From Nymphaea colorata (Eukaryota; Streptophyta; Magnoliopsida; Nymphaeales; Nymphaeaceae), in NCBI RefSeq assembly GCF_008831285.2, contig NC_045146.1:17747289-17811288 (forward strand): DNA of 64,000 bases, given 5' to 3'. The position numbers and the translations under genes are program-made. This document shows, one piece after another, positions 12,501 through 25,496 of the stretch (the first letter of the stretch is position 1; every line of letters starts with the position of its first letter). The notes below the pieces were generated by a model. The model was not told the origin of the DNA. It saw only the letters and a program-made list of their open reading frames with translations, and searched no databases.

Positions 12501-13192
12501 TTGTCCAAAACTAAAGACTGTCTTTGACTGCCCAGAATTGGAGGTATTAACAGTTCAAGATATGGACAATTAGGAAGGAGGGGTGGGAACAAGAGGCAGT
12601 GAGGAGAAGAAGGTGGTGCAGCGACATTTGAGAAAAATGGATATTGTAGACTGCCAAAACTTAAAATCTCTGCCCATTTCTACGTCCTTGTTGGAATTGA
12701 AGATCAAACGCTCATCAATTTCAGCCGTTGTGGTGAGCTCTCTTGGCTACCCAACGGGCTGCAACTCCTCACAAACCTCAACAAGAGACTGAAACTAGGA
12801 GATCTACCTCAGCTCACATCACTCCCTGCGACGCTGCTGGAAAAGATGAGATGTCTGAAAAAGCTTAACACTCGGTCCATTTCCCAATCTGATCACGCCA
12901 GGGCAAGCAGGGGACTTCTCCTTGGACACTTGGGATCATTATCGAGACTCCAGCGCCTCCGTGTTAGAGGGTTTTAGGATCCACAGATAGAAGAGTTGGG
13001 CCGATTGGTGGAGTATGAACCAGCTTGAAGAGTTGCATGTGAAAAGCTCGCCAAGTCTGATCCCTTCTATCTTGCACGCGTTAAGATACCACCGCCACTG
13101 CCACAAGCTGAGATTTATCAAAATTAGCTGCCTGAACCAATGTGATTCTCCTGTATTCGAGTATCATCAAATGGGAGAGACCCTGATGTGAA
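9587..13192 (+). pseudogene. CC-NB-LRR (CNL) disease-resistance gene, heavily disrupted
   Basis: The order of motifs is that of a plant CC-NB-ARC-LRR immune receptor. The start is MAAEAIV (9587), then the coiled-coil with 'YDAQDVIDIY' (EDVID-like, near 9800). Next are the P-loop GMGGLGKST (10169-10195), RNBS-A 'KRMWVCVSE', kinase-2 'FLLVLDDVWD' (about 10400-10430), 'CSGLPLALVV' (about 10665), RNBS-D 'YCSVFPTDYEMEREKLLRLW' and the MHD-like 'LHDIVHD' (about 11031). Leucine-rich repeats run to about 13190. The frame is broken by stops at 9608, 9697, 9856, 10502, 11223, 11491, 11836, 12058, 12214, 12571 and 12790. The frame also changes near 9608, 9850, 10022, 10505-10535, 10938, 11225 and 12000. 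Several stops look like single-base changes in otherwise conserved words (LER*LRSIQ, IVLM*CDYLERLP). No intact protein can be made. The gene probably came from an intronless NLR. Whether it is transcribed is not visible. Confidence 0.93.
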
Positions 13193-15263
13193 CTAGAGAT
13201 TGGTTCCGCAGAGATGAGCGATCAACTTAGTGGGTGGCAGCACCTAGGCGCCTTGGTGGATGCCTTGAGAGTAGTGGCCATCGGGTGAGATTGATCCTCC
13301 TCACGTTCCAATCAACAGGGTCGAGTCTTCCACATGGTTGATCCTCGCGTGTTTGTTATTGCAGGTTCGCAGTTGTGCTTGTTTTGAAGTTACGCAAAAA
13401 GATAGTCGTATGTCACCATCCCATGATCATATCAAGCTGAATTTTTGCAGACAAAATCCCCATATTTCTTGCCCTTCAAATTCTTCTTCTTCTTCTTCTT
13501 TTTTGTGTCCAGATCAGTTTTCTTTCTTCATTTTTCTTCAATTCTTAACCGATGGTTGTGTTTTTGCTGGATCTGTCAGGAAGAGATTTAACTTATTCTG
13601 AAACATATATGGGTGGCCTGTTTTGTTCAGTCTCGGTCCATTTTCTTATGCTTCTGGCTTGCATGTTATTAGATCTTACCTACTAATGTCATTTATGAGA
13701 TTAGTTTTAGTAAAGATGATCTTATGAGTTGCAGGAACCCGACGAACCTCAAAGCCTTTTGTTGATTGAAAGTCAATAGCCAAAAATGCATCAAAAGTTT
13801 ACACAAAATTGAAAATTACTTTAACATGATTTTGTCTTAATTTAAAAAATGGAGATGTATTTGATAGCTTAGCTCTTGTTATGAACTACGGTTTGGTTAG
13901 GTAGAAATGAAAATTAAAAGAATATAAAACAAGTCCACGTACGTGCAATCAGTCGTATTAAATGTAAAGATCTTCAAGCTGTTTTGACATAGTTTCATGG
14001 TTTTGGTGTGTTCGATATGGACCTAAAACCTGCAAGTTCGACTATTTATTTTTGCTTTTTAGGCCAAAAAAAAAAGAACAAATTTTTTTAGCCCACAAAA
14101 TATGATGCATTATATTCAACTTCTTTTTGGTAAAAGAAAAAAAAAATCTTGAAGCGTGTCCATTCGGTGATTCAAAAGCCATGTTCTACTAAACCAACCC
14201 AATAAATAAATAATCTATCCATGTATTTCTAAGTTCATAAAAATAATAATAGTAAAATAATAATTAAAAAATGGTGAGCAATTATGTGTGCAGTCGGTTG
14301 TACTACAATTAAAACCACCCAGCATTAATCAATACTCAACATGAAGAGGTGACGCGTTCTGCGAATTTTTTATTCTGGTGTCTTTTGTAAATCCTTTTCA
14401 ACAAACTACTTCAAAAGCGTCTACGTTTATTGTAGTTTTATGTTTACATCTGTTTCAAGGTCAATGAAAGCAAATATCTTTTGTTCTAGTTGAATAAAAA
14501 CTTGGGCATCGGATACAAGCGGTTGGAATTCAAGTCGGATCCAGAACCTGTTATTCAAATCAATTCGGACCTGATGTTCACAACATTACATGCAGCCCCG
14601 GATCCTATTTCATGGGATCGGACTTCTACACCGTAGGGACAAACTGCCCACACGGGGTTCGACTTTCGGGTTTGGTGTTGAAAACGAACCCGAACATTTT
14701 TCCCACACGACAATGCTGACCTGAATAAATATCCACCCAGGCGGAATACCGCGATAATGGGCCCCACCGATTGCCCCGGACAACCGTGACGCCGTTAGCA
14801 CCACCTTCCCCAAACCGCTCTCCCCTCCCGTGAAACCGCCAACCCCAGGTGTCGCTCTCGCCCTTTCACTATTGCAGTACGGACCTTAACCGTGGTTAAG
14901 AGCCAAGAGGATCTTCTTTTTTTTTTTTCTTTTTTTTTTCATTTCTGCCCCTATGAGAGCATCCGATCTTCCTAATAACCATGTTCAAGTCAATATAACT
15001 TTTTCATAATACCGCCCTAACCGACGCTTCACTTTTGTGTATTTTCAACAAGACAGTATTTCGAATAACCTGAGAAGCAAGAGCGTTTTTGACTTTCAAA
15101 GAACAGAGAACGTACAATTTTGTTGTTTCCCCGTCAAAAGCAAGGGGAGAAAAGAAACACCGCATATGCGCGAAACAAGGAAAAGGAAAAGAAAAAAAAA
15201 AAAAAACATGAACAAGAGCTGTAAATTGTGACCTCTGTTGAAATTTGGAAATGGAAACCGCTT
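13193..15263. other. Intergenic between the NLR relic and the acidic-protein gene
   Basis: The left part is AT-rich with homopolymer runs (about 14060-14150). The right part from about 14500 is more GC-rich, with 'gggatcgg / ggatccag' words and poly-T at about 14915-14940. No coding frame is supported. The last few hundred bases are the likely 3' UTR of the minus-strand gene that ends at 15264. Confidence 0.45.
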
Positions 15264-16004
15264 TCACGAGAAGGCGTCACCGCTGAAAACGACGAAGCTG
15301 CCGTCGGCGACGTCCGAATGGTCAAACAGCCCGCCGAACCCACAGCCGTCCTCGGCGTCCTCCCGGTTGTCGATCGGCTCACAGAACTCAAGCCCTGGGA
15401 CCCGCATAGCCTGCAGCTCGTCGTCGAACTGCCAGTTGTCGATCAACAGCCCGGCCGGGGGCTCCGGATGCGCTGGACTGCGAGGCGACTGTTGCCCGCT
15501 GGACCCCGCCGGAGGCAGACCGAGCTCATCGTCGGATGCGCCCAGGAGGTATCCTAATGGGGAACCGGACGAGATGAGTCCAACCTCCCCCGGCTCACCC
15601 TCTGGCACCTGACACGGCCCCTGCCGCTCGGACCCGCTCGGCGCGAAATCCAGGTCGTCGGGAAATGTCGTCGTTAGAAACCCCTCCTCATCCATGACAG
15701 GGTCGAAGACAGTGGAGCTGTTGCTCGAGTCGATCGCCGGAACATCGAACTCCTTCTCTGATACAGACGTTTCGGCGGAAATTGAGGGCGCTAGGAGGAT
15801 CTCTTCTTCAAGGCTTCTCATAACACCGACGACGTCTTCCTCGGCCGCGTCCGCTTCCGCAGGACTGCTCACATATAGAAAGTCTCCGTCTCCCTCTCCA
15901 CCTTTGACGTCCGTGTCGTCGAGCAACCGGATGAGCTCCGCCCGCACTTTCTTAGCGTCCGGAGAGTCATCGCTTTCGTTCTCTCTGCTTCGCTTCGTCT
16001 CCAT
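15264..16004 (-). CDS. Acidic, intronless plant protein of unknown function
   Basis: One open frame of 246 residues starts METKRSRENESDDSPDAKKV and ends in 'DGSFVVFSGDAFS'. It is GC-rich compared with its surroundings. The first 30 residues are charged with a possible nuclear signal (KRSR, KK). The rest is strongly acidic (many D and E) with Ser/Pro-rich, probably disordered stretches. Short hydrophobic-acidic words resemble activation motifs: 'AELIRLLDDTD' near 35, 'VMRSLEEEIL' near 75, 'GYLLGASDDELGLPP' near 165, 'DNWQFDDELQ' near 195. No known domain was recognised. The frame is open for 13 more codons upstream to 16043, but the METKR start is preferred because it opens the charged region. 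Coding is supported by length and by even composition without stops in a GC-rich stretch. A nuclear, perhaps regulatory role is only an inference. Confidence 0.72.
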   Translation of the reverse strand: METKRSRENESDDSPDAKKVRAELIRLLDDTDVKGGEGDGDFLYVSSPAEADAAEEDVVGVMRSLEEEILLAPSISAETSVSEKEFDVPAIDSSNSSTVFDPVMDEEGFLTTTFPDDLDFAPSGSERQGPCQVPEGEPGEVGLISSGSPLGYLLGASDDELGLPPAGSSGQQSPRSPAHPEPPAGLLIDNWQFDDELQAMRVPGLEFCEPIDNREDAEDGCGFGGLFDHSDVADGSFVVFSGDAFS

Positions 16005-18313
<2,309 letters not shown>

Positions 18314-18531
18314 GAACAAAACTACGCTTTAAGATTGAGAGTAGGTTCATCTGATATTTAAATTATTGTTTTATGAAATTGTTTGCTGCCAAACTACCCA
18401 ATAAAGGTTCATTTGACTAATAGAGCAGTGGCACACATGGGATGAGATGTAGTATTTCATGAATTCACATTAATTCTTGGGATAGGTTCATGAAATGATA
18501 TATTACTATTTAGTTAGTCAAACGGTTCGTT
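18314..18531. other. Intergenic, nothing recognised
   Basis: AT-rich, with no ORF or repeat that could be supported. Confidence 0.45.
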
Positions 18532-18637
18532 ACGCAAACAGAATAGTATGTAATTGTTACATGAATATGCTCAAAGATTAAATCTAACGCAAACAGAATA
18601 GTATGTAATTGTTACATGAATATGCTCAAAGATTAAA
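18532..18637. repeat. 55-bp tandem duplication
   Basis: A unit starting ACGCAAACAGAATAG at 18532 is repeated from 18587, period 55. The second copy stops after about 51 bp. The copies are identical over the overlap, so the duplication is recent. Confidence 0.95.
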
Positions 18638-20156
18638 GTAGATTTGTATAATACCTTAAAAAATGTGAATTTGCCCGATATATCTATTAGACAATCACAA
18701 TTTGGGTAAACCTATTAATATGAGAGAGAGAGAGAGAGAGAACTGACAAAATGGAATAAACAAAAATTGGGTGACAAGCTGTCACTAATTATACAAGATC
18801 AAGAGTGAGAGATGTATGATTTGAGACAATTATTTTATTATGCCAGTAGTGTATGATTAGTAAATTTTTAACGGCAAAATCATTTTGGTAATTTAACATC
18901 TTCGACTACAACGCTATGAAAGTAATAATAAGCCAATAAAACAAATTAAAACAATAGTTGCATGACATTATTGAATCTCCATTTTCATGTGCAAGCCATT
19001 GCTCAATTCCATGTTCCATTGTGTGTTACCAAGGCTGGCTCCATGATCCATGTTTGAATTTGTCTTCATCTTCTATGTCACGTGACTGTCTCGCGATTCA
19101 AGCAAAAATATTTGAGAGAAAGAGAAAGCAATAATGGGCAATAAGTACCAGATAGACATGTGTGTGCAACATGTAATTAGGTAAGAATTTTTCTTCTGCT
19201 TGTGCAAAAAAACTTTGGCTTATGAAAAAATCATGCATTTGAAAAAAAGTAGATGCAACCAATTCTCGAATTTTAACCAACCATTGTTGTAGTTGCCAAT
19301 ATAAATGAAGGGCCACCTTACATCTTTACTCATTTTCGTAAGTTAACTACTCAACTTCTTTCTCTATGACAACCACCGGCTAAGGAGATTCATAAAGTCT
19401 TTTCTTTGGTAGGTCTGCAGGTTATGAGTCATTTTGGGCACCAACTTGGGTCCGGCCAGTCCGCTAAATTTCAGAAAAATGGTCCAACAACTTACCAAAA
19501 AAAAAAAAAAAAACTCAAGAGGCCTCTGTAATCTCTTTCATGTTCAATCAAGATTTAACATGTAAGTGTAGCGACAAATTAATATCGTTTTTGGGTTTTA
19601 AACGGTGAGGTTTTGTACATATAAAACAACAAAGTCGTTTTTGATAGAAAATATAAAAATTATGAAAATAAAAATCTAATAAATAAAAACTGCAAAAAAA
19701 CACAACACAAACATGAAAATGCAGAAAAAGGAGGACCATGAGAAAAGAGGAAAAAAACGTACATAAAATGTGTGTGCTTTGTTTTTAATGTTTTTTTAAA
19801 GCATGTTTTTCACGTTTTAATTGGCTGATCAAATTTTAACGTTTTAAATACGTTTTTTTTAAATAATATGTGTGTAAGTGTTCCATGGTCCATGACAATG
19901 GCATGAAGTTGATTCATTCTATGCTAAAAAAGTTTGCAAATTTGTGCATCAACTTTTTCATTTAATTGAAAGGTTGGACTTGACAGATTCCTACCAAATT
20001 ATGCCAACATGCCAACCTAAATGTTGGAAAAATCGACCTTCTTAGTCGAATTAAAGATGTTAATCAACGAGATTAGTCAATTATGAGGAACACTTCTTTT
20101 ATTCATAGAAAGACTTTTAAATTTTGTAAATAATTTGCACGTACAATTAAAATAAC
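18638..20156. other. Intergenic, nothing coding
   Basis: AT-rich DNA with a short GA run (about 18723-18741) and poly-A near 19496-19512. Some bases from 19560 to 19860 are rich in T and 'ttttaaacg' words. No gene, RNA or repeat end was identified. Confidence 0.45.
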
Positions 20157-20315
20157 TTCAAAGGGTTGTAGCATACTTAGCGGTAAAGCGGTCCACCTCA
20201 TAAACGAACTTATGGTGATCGCTATTACATCCATTCCGAAGCAAAATCTGTTAATCCCGGCCGTGGCTTCGGGCGGTGGAATGAATCACGCACCTTTAAT
20301 TAAAAAATAATAATT
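20157..20315 (+). mobile_element. Possible tRNA-derived SINE
   Basis: The start 'GTAGCATACTTAGCGGTAAAG' (at 20166, given here in two overlapping words: GTAGCATACTTAG, TTAGCGGTAAAG) resembles a tRNA A-box, and 'TGGTGATCGC..ACATCC' about 40 bp on could be a decayed B-box. A GC-rich body and an A/T-rich tail (about 20298-20315) follow, as in plant SINEs. No target duplication was found, so this stays a candidate. Confidence 0.35.
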
Positions 20316-20789
20316 GAGTAAAAGAAGAATTAAAATAAATTTCTTACAAAGTTATCAAATCAATAATTTCAATGCGCGTCCTTTATTTTATTGCCTTTTT
20401 TTTTTACGTTTTTGAGATGCACCATCTGCCTGGGAAGTCCAATGTAGAGAGAGAAATTGGGATTTAAGTCGAAATCCAAGGTCGAATCTTTCTGAAAAGT
20501 GAGGATCTGAGGTTCATCTTTCTAGGGAAGTAATTTTTAAGTCTTTGAGATGCATGGTAAACGTTTCGACGTGTAAAGGAACGACAGTCAACACAAAGGT
20601 AACGTTGCACCTCAAAATGTTCATATCTCAAAGTCAAGTTTGACATCTAAGCATTCAAAAATCAAATGATCTGCATATGAATTTGTCTTCCTCCTTAGTT
20701 TCCAAGATTCATACCCCCTTAGAAACAAAGATTGGGTTTCATGATTTAGCCCTTGGAAAATTCCAATCTCACGTGCATAGAAACTTCAA

Positions 20790-20848
<59 letters not shown>

Positions 20849-21936
20849 ATTCTAAAAGTTTATTCTCTTACCTGAGATTGTGAAGAATCTTAAACAACCT
20901 ATAAAGAATGTATTTAAGTGGTTGGTTATCCTAGTTTATATCTTTTTTTGAGTTGGAATTGAAACTGAGAGGGAGTGAGTTGAGATCCATCAGACCAGAG
21001 GTTCGAGCATGGCAGGAGAGTGGGATGGATCGTTACACATATATACACACTCTTTCTCTCTCGTGTACATATGTAAATAGAAGTAAAGCTTTAAGAGGCG
21101 TTTGTTTGATCACTTCATACTTAAGATCCATTGACATGATGTGGCATACTTTTGCTAATATGGGAAAAAGTTGAGGAAAAAGGTGAGATCTAATCCTCAT
21201 TTGAAGTCCTTCGTTTACTTTTTGACATTCTGATATAATATCAAAGACAGATGGCTTACGTTAAATCCATAGATCACAAATCCTAAGGATTTTAAATCAA
21301 GGATAATCAAACCAAATTTTGGCTTCTTGCATGACAATTATGCCTATTTAATAATAATTTAATAAAGAAAAGACATGCACAAGTACAAAACAAGATCCAT
21401 TACATATATCATTTAATGAAGATATAAATAAACCCCAAAGTTAAAGTAAGTTACATAAATGATTAGCCGTTAGAAATATATAAATATAGAACATGTTTTT
21501 CACCAACCATGGGAGAAACAATGATTTATTATCTCTTTCCTCTGCATTTCACCTGTGCCGAGAAATTTCCTGTCCTCCCCGGCAAGGCACCTCCTATATA
21601 TATTTATTTATCTATCTGTTCAATTCTTAAACGGGCTTCTGGCATTGGAGGAAGGGGAGGCTGCCAATTTCCAATCTCCACCTTATTTTCAATGAGTGAT
21701 CATGGGCCCTTCTCTGCTGGGTCAATGTCCAACCGGTGGGGTCCCGTTCTGGATCCAGATCTATTAGGCCTAACCCATCACCATCAATGCAATAAAGAAC
21801 ATATCGTCCGGTCAGGATTCATATGGATCTAAAATTCAGATCTACACTCCAATGCATTGATCTCATTTTTTAATTAATTCTCACAGATCCCAACAAAGAA
21901 GAAAAATGGTGTTGATAGGGATTGGGCTTTTAGTTG
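20316..21936. other. Intergenic with a (CT)n-(TA)n microsatellite
   Basis: A compound (CT)n-(TA)n tract lies at about 20790-20845. The rest is AT-rich. A stretch at about 20960-21030 with 'GAGGTTCGAGC' resembles a tRNA B-box but has no matching A-box. No gene is supported. Confidence 0.45.
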
Positions 21937-22270
21937 GATTAACTGCTCTCCCTCAGTTTTCTGGGTGGGGTTTGAATCCTCAGATCTGAGATTTAAGTGG
22001 ACAGACATGGCTGCCGCCACTGACAGCCAAATATATATATAAACAATCAAATATATCAAACACCAGCCACCAGTTAGCTCTGCCACTGGACCAAACCCAC
22101 ATCACTTCTCCTTTTCTCTTACCCAATTTCATATATCTTTGTCTCTACCAGTACAAACAAGCCGAATTGTAACGGAGATTAACAGTTCTCCCATAGTCTT
22201 CTTGGTGGGGTTTGAATCCTCAGATCTGAGATTTAAGTGGACATACATGGCTGCCGTCACTGGCGGCCAG

Positions 22271-22360
<90 letters not shown>

Positions 22361-22565
22361 CATGATCTGAGATTTAAGTGGACATACATGGCTTCGTCAC
22401 TGGCGGCCAGAAATATATATATATCTATAATCAAATATATCAACACCAGCCACCCGGTAGCTCCGCCACTGGACCAAACCTACATCACTTCTCCTTTCTC
22501 TTACCCAATTTCATATACCCCTTGTCTCTAGCAGTACAAACAAGTCGAACTGTAATGGAGTCTGC
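21937..22565. repeat. About 240-bp tandem duplication (roughly 2.5 copies) with an expanded (AT)n core
   Basis: Copies begin near 21937 and 22175 and share 'GGGGTTTGAATCCTCAGATC', then 'GAGATTTAAGTGGACA', 'CATGGCTGCCG', an AT tract, 'ACCAGCCACC', 'CCACTGGACCAAACC' and 'CTTACCCAATTTCATATA'. A partial third start lies at about 22363. The AT tract at the same internal place is short (about 11 bp) in the first copy, about 88 bp (22272-22359) in the second, and short in the third. Confidence 0.88.
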
Positions 22566-22884
22566 TAACTCCACTCTAACTTGGGCTCAGTTTGGTACTC
22601 TTGCAAGGGTAGGTGGAGCGAGCTAGGATTTTTTTTTTCTCTTGGGGGAATCGAAAATTTTAAAAAATTTACAGAAACTTACAAAAGCTTTTCACAGTCA
22701 ACTATATATTTTAAGAAATTTTCGAGGGGTTAAACTAAAATGTTTGAAAATATTAGTAAATCTTTATTTTAAAATCTTAGAGAGTGACATGACCCCTACC
22801 AGCCTCTCTTTGGCTTTGCCCTTGGCTCTATTTGGCTTAATCGAGCTTTAGCTTTGGTGAGTGGTAGAGCCACATATGTGCTGG
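22566..22884. other. Intergenic, nothing recognised
   Basis: AT-rich DNA between the tandem duplication and the next small transposon; the last 8 bases (22877-22884) are that element's target duplication. Confidence 0.45.
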
Positions 22885-23090
22885 CGGAGGGAGGCGGGCC
22901 GGGCCCCCCCTAGGCCATGGCCCCACCCGAACCAAATGAAAAAAACAAAAATACAATGTAAAAATTGAAAAAAACTTTTTGCCTCATATATTTTTTGAAT
23001 GTGAATTCAGTTTGGCCCTACCCAAATCCAACCTACAAAACCCATCTCCCATTTGAATCGCCCCTGGAAAAAATCCTAGCTCCGCCCCTG
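22885..23090. mobile_element. Small hAT-type MITE, left tip missing
   Basis: Identical 8-bp duplications TGTGCTGG flank the element (22877-22884 and 23091-23098). The right end reads CTAGCTCCGCCCCTG. The left end reads CGGAGGGAGGCGGG, so the expected outer CAGGGG is absent, as if the first bases were lost. The inside has the 'GGGCCCCCCC..GGCCATGGCCCC' words shared with the elements at 59183-59377 and 57001-57238. No ORF is present. Confidence 0.78.
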
Positions 23091-23098
23091 TGTGCTGG

Positions 23099-23620
23099 CA
23101 TGCACAATTATCCACACCAGCCCAAAAGAACTGTATTATATTAACAACTGCTTACACTTCATGTTATTTACATATGGATGTCCCTTAAAGTTTAAGATTT
23201 AAACTCTCAGTGCCCCTTAGCTTCTGATGACTCTGCTACTGGGCTTGGCTCAGGTAAGCTCGAGTAAATTTGAATAAATTTTTTTATGGTTTTAAAAGCC
23301 TCATTCTCAGGACTTCAACTTCAAGTGGTTGGAAGATCTGGACGGCTTTCATTGATATTACATTTTTAGCCACGATAATGTAGAACTGCGTATGTATGTA
23401 TGGGTGTGGTGCGGGCAAGTTAGGTTAAGGACAAAAACCAGACAGCGAAATATAGATTGACCAAGCATAATTGAGCTAAGAATAGGACACCAATTCCAGC
23501 TTGACTTGTGTTCTTATGCAAGGAAAGCACAACCCAAGTTGATAATAGAGTTTGAGTTGCATTAACTCAATCTATGCATCTAAATTGACCCTACAAAGCA
23601 AAGAAGAGAGTCCCACTTAG
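23099..23620. other. Intergenic, nothing recognised
   Basis: AT-rich; no ORF, RNA gene or repeat boundary could be supported. Confidence 0.45.
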
Positions 23621-24002
23621 AAAGATATATGATTATCTCACATCTCGAGTGAACAAAATGAGTATTTTATCCTACTGCGCAACAATAAGATCGAACTCCC
23701 TACCCTTCCCCCTATCCCCGAAGGGTCTAGACCCGTTTTAAGTGCCCGAAAGATATATGATTATCTCACATCTCGAGTGAGCAAAATGAGTATTTTATCC
23801 TACTGCGCAACAATAAGATCGAACCCCCTACCCTTCCCTTATCCCCGAAGGGTCTAGACCCGTTTTAAGTGCCCGAAAGATATATGATTATCTCACATCT
23901 CGAGTGAGCAAAATGAGTATTTTATCCTACTGCGCAACAATAAGATCGAACCCCCTACCCTTCCCCCTATTCCCGAAGGGTCTAGACCCGTTTTAAGTGC
24001 CT
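23621..24002. repeat. Three tandem copies of a 128-bp unit with a palindromic end
   Basis: Units begin AAAGATATATGATTATC at 23621, 23749 and 23876 (periods 128 and 127). The copies differ at only a few positions. Each ends with the perfect palindrome GGGTCTAGACCC followed by GTTTTAAGTGCC. No coding frame runs through the array. Confidence 0.94.
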
Positions 24003-25195
24003 CACTACGTTTTAACTTATATATCAGTACTCCTTTTTTACATAACAGAAAGTTGGAGCCTCGAGAATTCAAACAAAGACTGTCACCTACCAGCCACACT
24101 CTGCCACTATGCCAGCATCCTCGGGAATAACTACCATACATTTGTTTCTCAATCTAGCCACTCATGCATTCGATGTCAATAATGGACAGTTCCTTTGGTA
24201 GTATGTGGACTAGAAATCAAATTTTCAAGTTGGTTTTATGCACCTATAGTCCTAAGCAGTTTTGCGTCACAAAGATATTCAAACCACATATCGCAATTAG
24301 TTTTATCCCTACTTTGATCAACCATAGATTTTAGTTTGAATCTCTTGCTAGAACAGCAGAACCATGTTACATTTCAGAGCATACTCATGAATTTAAGATC
24401 CTCACTTTACAAAGACGCCATTAGATTTTATTTTAGTTTTCTTGTTCAAAAATTTGTCATCACTGTACACACACATACACACACACATATATATATATAT
24501 ATATATTAGAAAGTGCAGTGTGAGAATTTTGACTTGTAGGCCGCTTTTTGCGCTGTCAAATGCTGGGGCCGTAGGCTTCTTCATACTAATCCTTTAGTCA
24601 GATAGATAGATGACGGCTTTGTGGGGTGGGAATTTTTGACTCTTTTAATATTCTTTCTCATGCAGGTTCTACAGAGAGGAACAAATAATCATCCACAGAA
24701 ATAGAACCCTTCAAACCATAATGTAAAGCTTCGTAAAGATCAAGAAAATGATTCAAACTAAGAAAAAAAGATTAGGTGTTTTTATCCAAAGAAGCAATAT
24801 TAATTTCCCACTAACAACCAGAATTGAACAGCTTGTTACCAGTAGAGGTGCGCATCGGGCGCGGCCCACCCAACCTGATAAGAAGTCAGGCTCAAGCTGG
24901 GCCACATCATTTATTGCATGTACATATTATGTGTATTTTCACATAACTTAATGCATGTACATATTATGTTCATATATTTTTTTATATACACTGCAAAATT
25001 TGAAAGATTAGAATAGATGCTTCTCATAAAAGACAATCACATAAGCAAATTCATTAGCCAATGCAAGAAACTTATCAGATCCTCTCAGATTTCCGCTAAT
25101 TTCATATCACCTTATGAGAAATGAGGCTCCCTACCGCTGATTTGTTATCCCCTTTGGTAAACAAATATAACCTATTTTTTTTAGATGGTGGCCTT
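24003..25195. other. Intergenic with a truncated hAT-like end
   Basis: A (CA)n-(TA)n tract lies at about 24467-24507. At 24845 the words TAGAGGTGCGCATCGGGC resemble the left end of the element at 57431, but no right end follows. GCATGTACATATTATG occurs twice (about 24917 and 24953). No gene is supported. Confidence 0.45.
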
Positions 25196-25496
25196 ATCTG
25201 ATTCTATCGCTGTTCGTTTCATTTGAAGAGAGGAATGATCCAAAAGAATGTTTCGTTTGAAGAGAGCTTTTAGTTGCTTAATCTCTATTTGATTGATCAA
25301 TATGTGACATTTCAAATCCTCCTTACTAATGGAATCGAAATTCTCTCCGGATTGATCAAAAGGTCCTTTCAATTGGTTAGAATCTGTTACTTGAACGAAA
25401 ATAGATTTTGTGGAATCATATTAAATATTTGACGATACATTCTGTACCTTGCTAAAAAACCGATCCTTGTTTACCAACCACATATTGTCTAACAAA
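25196..25496 (-). pseudogene. ycf2: Nuclear plastid DNA insertion: decayed fragment of ycf2
   Basis: Read on the minus strand, the frames give [13 protein letters not shown], then [10 protein letters not shown], then [19 protein letters not shown], then [21 protein letters not shown], and [12 protein letters not shown] recognise the order and wording as an internal part of the plastid Ycf2 protein. It has a one-base insertion after GSVF, a stop inside 'SNI*YDS' and several differences from the usual plastid protein. Similarity ends abruptly near 25196 and 25496. It is therefore a nuclear copy of plastid DNA (NUPT), old enough to have diverged, and not a working gene. Confidence 0.78.

Noticed and set aside
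20953-21040. tRNA or SINE from 'GAGGTTCGAGC'
   Set aside because: Only a B-box-like word; no A-box and no cloverleaf.
22260-22475. hAT element between 'CACTGGCGGCC' and 'GCTCCGCCACTG'
   Set aside because: The ends look alike, but the 8 bases on the two sides do not match, and the region is already explained as a tandem duplication.
23621-24002. CRISPR-like array
   Set aside because: Tandem 128-bp units without unique spacers in plant nuclear DNA; an ordinary minisatellite-type repeat.
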